From: an uncultured Dermabacteraceae bacterium
Lineage (GTDB): Bacteria > Actinomycetota > Actinomycetes > Actinomycetales > Dermabacteraceae
DNA: 64,000 nucleotides
Reading direction: 5' to 3'
NCBI GenBank assembly: GCA_946223075.1
Contig: CAMILZ010000007.1
Location: 1 to 64,000, forward strand
The translations under genes were made by a program, and so were the position numbers. This document shows positions 41,280-49,780 of this stretch, one piece after another. A model generated the notes under the pieces. It had not been told where the DNA came from, made no database searches, and saw only the letters and a list, made by a program, of their open reading frames with translations. How positions within the stretch are numbered: the first letter of the stretch is position 1; every line of letters starts with the position of its first letter.

Positions 41280-43724
41280 TTAAGAGTTGTCACGTGAGTG
41301 GTGGGACGCATCGGGGTGATCAACGCGCTCGAGGTTTTCGGGCGCGGTGACGGCCGGGCTACGTGCGTCCGACTTCGTGCGGCCCGCGCGAATGACGCCC
41401 GTGATGACGAGCGCGGCGAGAAGCACCATCGCGACGAGAGTTGTCCAGTTTTCCCACTCGGGGTTGACGCTCAGCTCGCTCTCGCTCGAATCGAGGATCA
41501 CGTTTTCGCCGTTTGCGATCGTCACCGTGAACGAACCATTTCCGCTTCGCACCGCTTCGACGGGGATCGCCTTGTCGCTCGTGGTGAACGCCGGAAGTGT
41601 GACGGGCTCGAGCGTAGCGCCGGATTTCGCAATGCGATTGGAGAAGGCGATCGATGGGGTGAGCGTCACCGGCGTGGGAAAGCCATTGTGGACGGTATAC
41701 GGGATCGACGCTTCGTTCGAGACGAGATTGTAGGTGCCCGCAAGCGTGAGAGAGATCCGTTTCGCGTTCGCCTCGGTCACGGCGTTGATGCTCGCTAGGC
41801 GAGTCTCATGCGTTTTTGGGTCGTCGACCACGGGGGTGCTCACGCCTGAGGCTGCGAGGAGAATCGATCCGGAAAGGTAGCTCGGATCCTCGAGAACGGC
41901 GCGCACATCACCTACGCTCGTGAGGCTCTTTCCGACCCTTTCGCTTGCATCCGCAGGGACTTTTTCGGGCTTCGCGTCGATGCGGGCGGGGCTAGCGTCG
42001 GACTTCTCACCGATCGCGTGCAGCGTACTCACGCTGCCCACCCAGTACTGCCCGCTTTTCCCGCTTATCGATTTTGTGCCCTCGCCGGTCTTCGCGGCCT
42101 TTACGAGCGAGGAGGCAGGCGCGTGCGTGACCCACGGCGCGGTGTCGAGGGCGTCGAGCAGATGCGAGGTGCGTGCGGGGTCAAGCGGTGAGGAGGGGGA
42201 AGGTGCAAGCACGAGGGTGCGGGGGGCCGACGCTGGCTCGCCCGCGATGAGTGCCGTATCCGCAAGTGCACGCTGGACGGAGAGTTCGGGATCGCCCTCG
42301 TCAGCGAGGTTCTCCGAGAGGCGCGTGAGTCGCGTGTCGTAGCCGAGGAGAGGTGTTTCCTGCTTTTTGCCGTTTTTGAGCCTCGCGTAGCCGCTCGGCG
42401 TGACGCTCGGGCTGAGGGAGGAGTAGAACGATTCGGCGGGCACGAGAGCGGTCGAGGCTCCCGATGCGCGCACGGCCTTCGCGGTGACCGCGCCGGAATC
42501 GATTCGGGTCAGGGTGGGGGCGCTCTCGAGGCCCGCGTCCTTCGCGGCGGTGGCGGCCTCATTCTCGAGGAGCTCGGCGGTTGAGCGAGCTGTTGCGGGG
42601 CTTGCGAGGGCGAAGGGCGCGAGCGTCACGTCGTGAGTTTCAGCCGCGTCCATGAGTGCGGACCGGCGTTTGTCCCAGGCCTCATTCGGCCCCCACGCTG
42701 CGCCCGCGGCAGAGGGGGTGTCCTTCTCTTTCTTCGGCTCTTCGTCACCGCCCGCATCCGAGGCCGGCGGTGTTGTAGGCGCCGTCGAACTCGGGCTCGG
42801 TGATGCCGAAGGGCTCGTGGGCTCGAGTTCCGCGTGCGCCTCATCGAGTGTGCTCATGCCTTCGGGCGCCTTGAGTTCGAGGAGCATCGTCGGGTCGAGC
42901 CACCAGCTCACATCGTCGCGCTGGGCAATCTCCCACTGGGCGGCGAATGCGCCCTCGTGCACGTCCTTTTCGAAAGCTTTCGGATCGGTCGCGACGAGCG
43001 CGGGATCGGCCGAAGCGAGAGGGGCGAGATAGGCGAGGGACACACTCGGCGTGTCAGCGACCCGCTGCCACACCACGAACGTGCGAAGTGTTGCGGTGGG
43101 AGTTCCGCCCTCGGAAGGCTGCGCGCTCTTGGGCGCGGTGGTGGCACCCGTGACCGCCGTGAGGGCCACGCGGCGCGGGCCCCACAGGGACTCGTCCTGT
43201 GAGTAGTCGAGAGCTTTCGCGGGCACCCGCACCGTAAATTCGCCAGTTGCGCCCGGGTCGAGGCTTTGCGCGCTCGAGGTTCCGCGCAGGGTTCCGCGGT
43301 TCGAGGTGTCGCCTGGATCGGTTGCCGACCACTCATCGATGAGCGTGCGGTCCGTGACGCGCGAGGTGAACCCCGAAAGCTGCAGGGCCACGCCCTCGAG
43401 CGGCGCATCCGTGGTGTTCGTGATGCCCACGCGCGCCTCGAGCGTGTCGCCAGGCCCCACCGCACCGGGCGTGAGCGACAGGAGGTCCAGGGTGAGCGGA
43501 GTAGCGTTTTCCGGTGCCGGTTCGGGCGAGGGGGCGGGTTCCGACGGTAGCCCGGGTGCGGTCAGTGCCACATTCGCACGCAGTTTCTGGCCGGTAGACT
43601 GGTACGCTGCGGAGCCCGGCTGGGCGAGAGCGCCAGCGGGCGCGAGAGCCGCACACAGGATCGAATACAGTGCGACCATGACGAGGAGAGCGCGAAAGCC
43701 GCGCCGCGTCACGGATCGAAGCAT
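41280..43724 (-). CDS. DUF6049 family secreted/membrane protein
   Basis: 814 residues. Signal peptide (about 1-34, FRALLVMVALYSILCAALAP), an extracytoplasmic body with Ig-like start (LSLTPGAVGPGDTLEARVG) and a C-terminal transmembrane helix (TTLVAMVLLAALVITGVIRA). This gene regularly lies directly upstream of murJ in actinobacteria, as here, and divergently from cca. Function not established; the neighbourhood suggests peptidoglycan assembly. The short intergenic gap to murJ implies one operon. Confidence 0.85.
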   Translation of the reverse strand: MLRSVTRRGFRALLVMVALYSILCAALAPAGALAQPGSAAYQSTGQKLRANVALTAPGLPSEPAPSPEPAPENATPLTLDLLSLTPGAVGPGDTLEARVGITNTTDAPLEGVALQLSGFTSRVTDRTLIDEWSATDPGDTSNRGTLRGTSSAQSLDPGATGEFTVRVPAKALDYSQDESLWGPRRVALTAVTGATTAPKSAQPSEGGTPTATLRTFVVWQRVADTPSVSLAYLAPLASADPALVATDPKAFEKDVHEGAFAAQWEIAQRDDVSWWLDPTMLLELKAPEGMSTLDEAHAELEPTSPSASPSPSSTAPTTPPASDAGGDEEPKKEKDTPSAAGAAWGPNEAWDKRRSALMDAAETHDVTLAPFALASPATARSTAELLENEAATAAKDAGLESAPTLTRIDSGAVTAKAVRASGASTALVPAESFYSSLSPSVTPSGYARLKNGKKQETPLLGYDTRLTRLSENLADEGDPELSVQRALADTALIAGEPASAPRTLVLAPSPSSPLDPARTSHLLDALDTAPWVTHAPASSLVKAAKTGEGTKSISGKSGQYWVGSVSTLHAIGEKSDASPARIDAKPEKVPADASERVGKSLTSVGDVRAVLEDPSYLSGSILLAASGVSTPVVDDPKTHETRLASINAVTEANAKRISLTLAGTYNLVSNEASIPYTVHNGFPTPVTLTPSIAFSNRIAKSGATLEPVTLPAFTTSDKAIPVEAVRSGNGSFTVTIANGENVILDSSESELSVNPEWENWTTLVAMVLLAALVITGVIRAGRTKSDARSPAVTAPENLERVDHPDASHHSRDNS

Positions 43725-43815
43725 GGAACCACTGTAGAGGGCGCGCCTTCGTGCCGCGTGCCAAACACGGGCCGCGCACGCTGAGCGATCCGCACATCAC
43801 AGACCAAGGTGAGGA

Positions 43816-45339
43816 ATGACGTACGTGACTAATGGCGACACGCGCGGAGCAGGGCGCATCGGGATCGACACCGTTCGCACCCGCGCGCGCAGCATGTTCC
43901 AGGCGCTTCCCGCCTCCGTCCACGAGCTTGGTGAAATGTTCGAGGGCGCAGGTGAGGAGCTCGCCCTCGTGGGCGGGCCCGTGCGCGACGCCCTCCTCGG
44001 GCGCAGCAGCGACGACCTCGACTTCACGACGTCGGCGCGTCCCGAGGACACCGAACGTCTTTTGCGCGCATGGGTGGGCAAGCGAGGCGCGATCTGGGAC
44101 ATGGGCCGCGAATTCGGTACGCTCGGCGCGCAGCTCGACGGCGTCAAGGTCGAGATCACGACGTACCGCACCGAAGAGTACGACCCGACGTCCCGCAAGC
44201 CCCAGGTCGCGTACGGCGACACGATTGACGGCGACCTTTCGCGCCGCGACTTCACCGTGAATGCGATGGCCGTGCGCCTTCCCTCGCTCGAGTTCATCGA
44301 CCCGTTCGGTGGCCTTGAAGATCTCGCTGCGGGGCTTCTTCGCACGCCCGTCACCCCCGAACAGTCCTTCAGCGACGATCCGCTGCGCATGATGCGCGCC
44401 GTTCGCTTCGCCTCCACCCTGGGCTTCGATATCGAAGAGGGGACCGCGCACGCGATCGCGGCGCTCGCGGAGCGCCTCGAGATCGTCAGTGCCGAACGCG
44501 TGCGTGAGGAGCTCGTGAAACTCATGCTCGGCGACCACCCGCGAAGCGCCCTCGAGCGCATGGTCGACCTCGGCCTCGCCGACATCATCCTTCCGGAACT
44601 TCCCGCGATGCGGCTCGAAATCGACGAGCACCACAGGCACAAGGACGTGTACACGCACTCGCTCACCGTTCTCGAGCAAGCGATCGACCTTGAAACCGGC
44701 CCAGACGGCCCCGTTCCCGGACCCGATTTCATTTTGCGCTTCGCCGCCCTCATGCACGATTGCGCGAAGCCGAACACGCGCCGCTTCGAAGAGGGCGGGG
44801 TGGTGACCTTCCGCTTCCACGAGGTCGTGGGTGCGCGCATGGCGAAGGCCCGCATGAAAGCGCTCAAGTTCGATAAGGAGACGACGAAAGCTGTCGCCCA
44901 CCTCATCGAGCTGCATCTTCGCTTCCACGGATACTCCGACTCGGAGTGGACGGATTCCGCCGTTCGCCGCTACGTCACCGATGCGGGTGAGCAGCTTGAG
45001 CGCCTCCATCGCCTCACGCGCGCCGATTGCACGACGCGGAACAAGCGCAAGGCTCAGCGTTTGCGCGAGGCCTACGACGATCTTGAAAAGCGCATCGCCG
45101 AGCTCGCCGAGCAGGAGGAGATCTCGAAGATCCGCCCTGACCTCGACGGCCGCGCGATCATGAAGATCCTGAACCTCGAGCCGGGCCCCGCCGTGGGCAA
45201 GGCTTACGCCTACCTTCTCGAGCTGCGCATGGAAGAGGGACCCCTCGGCGAAGAGGAGGCCTCAAGGCGCCTTCAGGAATGGTGGGCGCATAATGGGGCG
45301 CACGAAAGCGCCTCCGCGACGAGAGGACACTCGAAGTGA
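43816..45339 (+). CDS. cca: CCA tRNA nucleotidyltransferase
   Basis: 507 residues. Nucleotidyltransferase signature LVGGPVRDALLGRSSDDLDF near residue 52, the RRDFTVNAMAVRL block, and an HD domain with EHHRHKDVYTHSLTVLE near residue 275. Adds or repairs the 3' CCA, needed here since the tRNAs in this window do not encode it. Overlaps the PBP start by four bases. Confidence 0.95.
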   Translation: MTYVTNGDTRGAGRIGIDTVRTRARSMFQALPASVHELGEMFEGAGEELALVGGPVRDALLGRSSDDLDFTTSARPEDTERLLRAWVGKRGAIWDMGREFGTLGAQLDGVKVEITTYRTEEYDPTSRKPQVAYGDTIDGDLSRRDFTVNAMAVRLPSLEFIDPFGGLEDLAAGLLRTPVTPEQSFSDDPLRMMRAVRFASTLGFDIEEGTAHAIAALAERLEIVSAERVREELVKLMLGDHPRSALERMVDLGLADIILPELPAMRLEIDEHHRHKDVYTHSLTVLEQAIDLETGPDGPVPGPDFILRFAALMHDCAKPNTRRFEEGGVVTFRFHEVVGARMAKARMKALKFDKETTKAVAHLIELHLRFHGYSDSEWTDSAVRRYVTDAGEQLERLHRLTRADCTTRNKRKAQRLREAYDDLEKRIAELAEQEEISKIRPDLDGRAIMKILNLEPGPAVGKAYAYLLELRMEEGPLGEEEASRRLQEWWAHNGAHESASATRGHSK

Positions 45340-47780
45340 GCGACAAGACGCCGAAGGGCACGAGCCGCACCCGTTCGACCGGGAAACGCGCCGCACGCCC
45401 CGCGACGACTCCCGCAGCGTCGAGCATCAGCCGCAGCCGCACGAAGCCGCGCCCGGACAACGCCGCGCAAGCGCCGGGTCGCCGTGCCGCGGCATCGCCG
45501 TCAAAGCCGAAGGTCACGAGCAGGGCGAAGAGCAAAGACAAGCCGAAGCCCACGAATATTCTCAATTACCCGCGTGCAGGCCGAGAAGGATTTTGGCGCT
45601 GGTGGCCTTCGTGGCGACTCCTCTCCGCCGCTTTCCTGCTCCTCTTCTTCGCCGGCGTGGGCTTCGGAGCGTGGCTGTACTCGACGACCGACGTTCCCGA
45701 CCCGACCGACATCGCGGTCGCTCAGACGACGCGCGTGTACTACTCCGATGGCGAGACTCTCCTCGGGGAGTTCAGCGATCTCAACCGCACGATCCTGCCC
45801 GCCGAGGACATTCCCGACAACGTCAAAGAGGCAGTGGTCGCTTCCGAGGACTCGACGTTCTACGAAAACCGCGGCATTTCCCCGAAGGGCATTCTGCGCG
45901 CGGTCATCAACAATGTCTCCGGCGGCTCGCGCCAGGGAGCCTCGACGATCACCCAGCAGTACGTTGAGAACTACTACACGGGCAAGGTCACGTCGTATAC
46001 CGGCAAGGTGCGCGAGATGATCATGGCCGTCAAGATCGACCAGGAGCTCGACAAGGAAGAGATCCTCTCGCGCTACCTCAACACGATTTATTTCGGGCGT
46101 TCCGCCTACGGAATCGAGGAAGCCGCACAGGCCTACTTCGGCAAGAACGCGAGTGAACTCGATGATGCCGAGGCGGCTCTCCTCGTCGCCGTCATCCCTG
46201 CGCCGAGCGCCTACGATCCCGCGAAGAATCCCGAAAAAGCCCAAGCGCTGTGGAAGCGCGTGATCGATCGCGAAGTCAACGAGACAGGCTCCCTCACGCA
46301 GGACGAGGCCAACAAGCTCACCTTCCCGGAGACGATCGACTACAAACCTCAAAATTCCTTGCGCGGCACGAATGGCTACCTCATGATGACCGTGCGCCGG
46401 GAGCTCGAAACGCGTGGCTTCGATGCGGACGACATCGACACGGGCGGCTACACGATCATTTCGACGATCGATAAGCACACCCAGGAGTCGACCGTCGAGG
46501 CCATCAATGAGCTCCCCGAGGATCGCCCCGAGAACAACCATGTGGGAACCGTGAGCATCGACCCTAAAACGGGTGCCATTCGCGCGCTTTACGGCGGCGC
46601 CGATTACCTCGAACAGCAGCGCAATGATGCGACACAGTCGCGGATGCAAGCGGGTTCGACGTTCAAGGTGTTCACGCTCGTGGCCGCGCTCGAAGAGGGC
46701 TACGGCCTCCATTCGCGCTGGGATGCCTCCTCGCCGAGGACCTTCAGCGGATGGAAGGTCAAGAACTTCGGTAATGCCTCGCGCGGCACCGTCGACCTCT
46801 TGACCGCGACGCGGCACTCGTACAACACGCCATACGCAGCACTGAATATCGACATGGGTGCGAAGAAAACGCGCGAAGCGGCCGTCGCAATGGGGCTTTC
46901 GGAAAAAACCCCGGGCCTCGACGACAGCCCGAGCAACGTTCTCGGCTCCGCCTCGCCCACGATGCTCGAACTCGCCGGTGCCTACTCGACGATTGCCTCG
47001 GGTGGCATCAAGCGCACCCCGCACATCGTCGAGAAGGTGAGCGACGTCGACGGCTCGAGCAAATACACCTACAAGGACGATGGCGAGCGGGTCCTCAAGG
47101 AATCCACCGCGATCAATGCGACCGTGGCACTCCAAGAACCCACGAGCTCGCGCGGCTCCGCAAGGGTGGTTGCTCGGAAGATGGATGGTCGCCCCGTCGC
47201 GGGTAAGACGGGCACCTCGAGCGCCTTCCGCTCGGCGGTATTCGTGGGCTACACACCCCAGCTCGTCACCGCGGTGGGTATGTTCCAGCCAAGTGCCGAC
47301 GGCCGCACGGAAGAACCGCTCACGTCGTTCGGCCCGTGGAAGAACATGACCGGAGGTGCCGCCCCCGCGAGCATCTTTGGCGACATCATGACGCGCGCCC
47401 TCGAGGGGCAGGAAGAGCTCGACTTCCCCGATGAAGTCACCTCCGAAGGCAAGAAGAAGCGCAAGAAGAGCACGCGAACCAAAGAGCCCTCGCCGCGCAG
47501 AACGTCCAAGCCCAAGGTCACCGAAGAGCCGTCACAAGAGCCGTCACAAGAGCCGTCGGAAGAGCCGAGCGACGAGGCACCCACCGAGGAGCCCTCTGAA
47601 CAGGCACCCGAGCCAACCGAGCAACCGGAGCCGCCCGCGACTACCGAAAAGCCGAAGCAGGAGTCTTCGCCCGAGCCGAGCGCTGAACCGAGCAAGAAGC
47701 CGAAGCCACCGAAGGTCCAACCGACGCCCGGCCACGAGCGCCCCGCCCAACCGACGGCGACACCAAAAGAACCTCGCTAG
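45336..47780 (+). CDS. Class A penicillin-binding protein (transglycosylase/transpeptidase)
   Basis: 814 residues from a GTG start. A basic cytoplasmic tail of 90 residues, one transmembrane helix (about 93-115, LLSAAFLLLFFAGVGFGAWL), the glycosyltransferase-51 domain with catalytic EDSTFYENRGISPKGILRAV, then the transpeptidase domain with SxxK in AGSTFKVF, SxN in RHSYNTPY and KTG in VAGKTGTSSAFRS. The C-terminal 120 residues are Pro/Glu/Ser-rich (EPSQEPSQEPSEEPS), with a 12-bp tandem repeat at 47527-47562. Polymerises and cross-links peptidoglycan. Co-transcribed with cca. Confidence 0.95.
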   Translation: MSDKTPKGTSRTRSTGKRAARPATTPAASSISRSRTKPRPDNAAQAPGRRAAASPSKPKVTSRAKSKDKPKPTNILNYPRAGREGFWRWWPSWRLLSAAFLLLFFAGVGFGAWLYSTTDVPDPTDIAVAQTTRVYYSDGETLLGEFSDLNRTILPAEDIPDNVKEAVVASEDSTFYENRGISPKGILRAVINNVSGGSRQGASTITQQYVENYYTGKVTSYTGKVREMIMAVKIDQELDKEEILSRYLNTIYFGRSAYGIEEAAQAYFGKNASELDDAEAALLVAVIPAPSAYDPAKNPEKAQALWKRVIDREVNETGSLTQDEANKLTFPETIDYKPQNSLRGTNGYLMMTVRRELETRGFDADDIDTGGYTIISTIDKHTQESTVEAINELPEDRPENNHVGTVSIDPKTGAIRALYGGADYLEQQRNDATQSRMQAGSTFKVFTLVAALEEGYGLHSRWDASSPRTFSGWKVKNFGNASRGTVDLLTATRHSYNTPYAALNIDMGAKKTREAAVAMGLSEKTPGLDDSPSNVLGSASPTMLELAGAYSTIASGGIKRTPHIVEKVSDVDGSSKYTYKDDGERVLKESTAINATVALQEPTSSRGSARVVARKMDGRPVAGKTGTSSAFRSAVFVGYTPQLVTAVGMFQPSADGRTEEPLTSFGPWKNMTGGAAPASIFGDIMTRALEGQEELDFPDEVTSEGKKKRKKSTRTKEPSPRRTSKPKVTEEPSQEPSQEPSEEPSDEAPTEEPSEQAPEPTEQPEPPATTEKPKQESSPEPSAEPSKKPKPPKVQPTPGHERPAQPTATPKEPR

Positions 47781-47809
47781 CGGTGAGGCCCAGGCCACCG
47801 TCGGACCCC

Positions 47810-47829
47810 CTTCCCCGAACCCGGGGAAG
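47810..47829 (+). terminator. Hairpin after the PBP gene
   Basis: CTTCCCCG pairs with CGGGGAAG around AACC, 30 bp after the stop codon. There is no T run, so termination would be weak or factor-assisted. Confidence 0.4.
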
Positions 47830-47876
47830 CCGCTAGACTTGGGAAGTCTGTGGAAAACCGCAGGCACATGCATGAC

Positions 47877-47920
47877 CCTCCTGCCACGGAAGGACCGTGG
47901 CCGCGATAGACCACAGGAGG
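47877..47920 (+). promoter_or_regulatory. Probable S6:S18-binding rpsF leader
   Basis: CCTCCTG (47877-47883) pairs with CAGGAGG (47914-47920), which contains the ribosome-binding site. Inside are a strong hairpin CCACGG-AAGGA-CCGTGG and an unpaired CCGCGATAGA. A hairpin with an exposed CCG beside rpsF is the known arrangement by which the S6:S18 pair represses its own operon. The pairing is seen; the regulation is inference from that family. Confidence 0.6.
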
Positions 47921-47933
47921 TGGGGATTTACAC

Positions 47934-48224
47934 ATGCGTAAGTACGAAATGGTTGTGATCCTGGACCCGTCGATCGACGAGCGTACCGTGGACACCACTT
48001 TTGAGAAGCTCATCAAGGTTGTTCCTGCTGAGGGCGGCACCGTCGACAACACCGACGTGTGGGGCAAGCGCAAGTTCGCCTACGAGATCGACAAGAAGCA
48101 GGAAGGCATCTACGTCGTCCTCAACTTCACGTCGAAGCCCGAGACCGCCAAGGAGCTTGACCGCCAGCTCGGCCTCAACGAGGCTGTTCTGCGCACGAAG
48201 CTCATGCGCGTCGACGAGAAGTAA
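47934..48224 (+). CDS. rpsF: 30S ribosomal protein bS6
   Basis: 96 residues starting MRKYEMVVILDPSIDERTVD, the normal actinobacterial S6 with the basic central strand (VWGKRKFAYEIDKKQEG). Forms a heterodimer with S18 on 16S rRNA. First gene of rpsF-ssb-rpsR-rplI. Confidence 0.98.
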   Translation: MRKYEMVVILDPSIDERTVDTTFEKLIKVVPAEGGTVDNTDVWGKRKFAYEIDKKQEGIYVVLNFTSKPETAKELDRQLGLNEAVLRTKLMRVDEK

Positions 48225-48270
48225 ACACCGCTTCCACTAGCCACACCGCACCATCAGCTGAAGGAGAGTC

Positions 48271-48840
48271 ATGGCGAACGATACCGTCATCACCGTCGTC
48301 GGAAACCTGACCGCCGATCCCGAGCTGCGCTTTACGAACTCGGGTATTCCCGTCGCGTCGTTCACCGTCGCGTCGACCCCCCGCACGTTCGATCGCCAGT
48401 CCGGCGAATGGAAAGACGGCGAGGCTCTCTTCCTGCGCTGCTCCATTTGGCGCGATGCGGCCGAGAACGTCGCCGAGTCCCTCACGAAGGGCACCCGCGT
48501 GGTCGTTCAGGGCCGCCTCCAGCAGCGCTCCTACACCGACCGCGAAGGCAACAACCGCACCTCGATCGAACTCCAGGTCGATGAGATCGGTCCTTCGCTT
48601 CGCTACGCGACCGCTAAGCCGACCCGCACGCAGCGCGGTGGCGGCGGCAACTTCGGTGGCGGATTCAACGGTGGAAACGGCGGTGGCGGCAACTACGGTG
48701 GCGGCCAGGGCGGCTACTCCAACCAGGGAGGCTACGGCGGCAACCGCGGTGGCAACCAGGGAGCGCCGCAGGGCGGCCAGAATCCGGCCGATGTTGACCC
48801 CTGGAGCAACGGCGGCGCCGAAGAGCCCCCGCCCTTCTAA
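48271..48840 (+). CDS. ssb: Single-stranded DNA-binding protein
   Basis: 189 residues. OB fold with VVGNLTADPELRFTNSGIPV at the start and SLTKGTRVVVQGRL. A Gly/Asn-rich linker (repeats of GGNGGG) leads to an acidic tip EEPPPF, the partner-binding tail. AAGGAGAG precedes the ATG. Binds ssDNA in replication and repair. Confidence 0.97.
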   Translation: MANDTVITVVGNLTADPELRFTNSGIPVASFTVASTPRTFDRQSGEWKDGEALFLRCSIWRDAAENVAESLTKGTRVVVQGRLQQRSYTDREGNNRTSIELQVDEIGPSLRYATAKPTRTQRGGGGNFGGGFNGGNGGGGNYGGGQGGYSNQGGYGGNRGGNQGAPQGGQNPADVDPWSNGGAEEPPPF

Positions 48841-48882
48841 GCCGCGCCACTCGGCACACATCTTTGACAATATCCATTCCAT

Positions 48883-48901
48883 CCCGGGTTGAAAGCCCGG
48901 G
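48883..48901 (+). other. CCCGGG hairpin in ssb-rpsR spacer
   Basis: CCCGGG (48883-48888) and CCCGGG (48896-48901) form a six-pair stem with loop TTGAAAG just before the rpsR ribosome-binding site. It may attenuate or separate ssb and rpsR translation. No T run. Confidence 0.4.
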
Positions 48902-48927
48902 CTCCCCTCACTCAAAGGAGCACCACG

Positions 48928-49164
48928 ATGGCGAAGCCAGAGCTTCGTAAGCCCAAGAAAAAGCAGAACCCGCTCAAGAGCGCCGGTATCGAGAACATCG
49001 ATTACAAGGACCCCGCAGTTCTGCGTAAGTTCATTTCGGATCGCGGAAAGATCCGTGCGCGCCGCGTGACCGGCGTGAGTGTCCAGGAGCAGCGCAAGAT
49101 CGCGAAGGCCGTCAAGAACGCCCGCGAGCTCGCCCTCCTTCCCTACTCGACCTCCGGTCGCTGA
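48928..49164 (+). CDS. rpsR: 30S ribosomal protein bS18
   Basis: 78 residues from ATG 48928 (AAAGGAG upstream); an earlier in-frame ATG at 48889 lacks such a site. Core: GIENIDYKDPAVLRKFISDR and the basic GKIRARRVTGVSVQEQRKIA. No zinc-binding cysteines. Confidence 0.97.
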   Translation: MAKPELRKPKKKQNPLKSAGIENIDYKDPAVLRKFISDRGKIRARRVTGVSVQEQRKIAKAVKNARELALLPYSTSGR

Positions 49165-49185
49165 GCCAAGGAAGGATAGAGAAAC

Positions 49186-49656
49186 ATGGCTACTACCAAG
49201 CTCATCCTCACCAATGAGGTTTCCAAGCTCGGCGGCCCCGGCGACGTCGTCGAGGTCAAGGCCGGTTACGCACGCAACTACCTTCTCCCGCGCGGCCTTG
49301 CCACGCCGTGGACCAAGGGTGCCGAGCGCCAGCTCGAGCAGATGGCCGCCGCAAGCTCGAAGCGCGCCGTGGCGTCGCTCGAGGATGCCCAGGCCCTCCG
49401 TGACGTTCTCCAGACCAAGCCGGTCGTCGTGGCCGAGCGCGCGGGCCAGAACGGCCGTCTCTTCGGCGCCGTGACCGCCGCCGAGGTTGCTGAGGCCGTC
49501 AAGGCTGGCTTTGATCGCGAGATCGACCGCCGCAAGGTGGAGTTCACCGCGCCGATCAAGTCGCTCGGCGAGTACACCGTGACGGTGCGCCTGCACGAAG
49601 AGGTTTACGCGAACCTCGTTGTTCAGGTCGTTGCTGCCAAGGGTGCGCGCGCCTGA
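49186..49656 (+). CDS. rplI: 50S ribosomal protein bL9
   Basis: 156 residues. N-terminal domain MATTKLILTNEVSKLGGPGD with VVEVKAGYARNYLLPRGLA, central helix, and C-terminal domain. Last gene of the operon, followed by a strong terminator. Confidence 0.97.
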   Translation: MATTKLILTNEVSKLGGPGDVVEVKAGYARNYLLPRGLATPWTKGAERQLEQMAAASSKRAVASLEDAQALRDVLQTKPVVVAERAGQNGRLFGAVTAAEVAEAVKAGFDREIDRRKVEFTAPIKSLGEYTVTVRLHEEVYANLVVQVVAAKGARA

Positions 49657-49693
49657 ACGGCATAGCGTAAGCGCTCGCGAGAGAGCGCATGAG

Positions 49694-49724
49694 GAAGCGG
49701 CGGGCTTTGGGCCCGCCGCTTTTT
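49694..49724 (+). terminator. Terminator after rplI
   Basis: AAGCGGCGGGC pairs with GCCCGCCGCTT, followed by TTTT. A textbook intrinsic terminator for the rpsF-ssb-rpsR-rplI operon. Confidence 0.95.
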
Positions 49725-49780
49725 CGTGCCATAAAGCGATCAAGTGCCCGTTGGCGACAAAAATTGAATACATTATTGCA

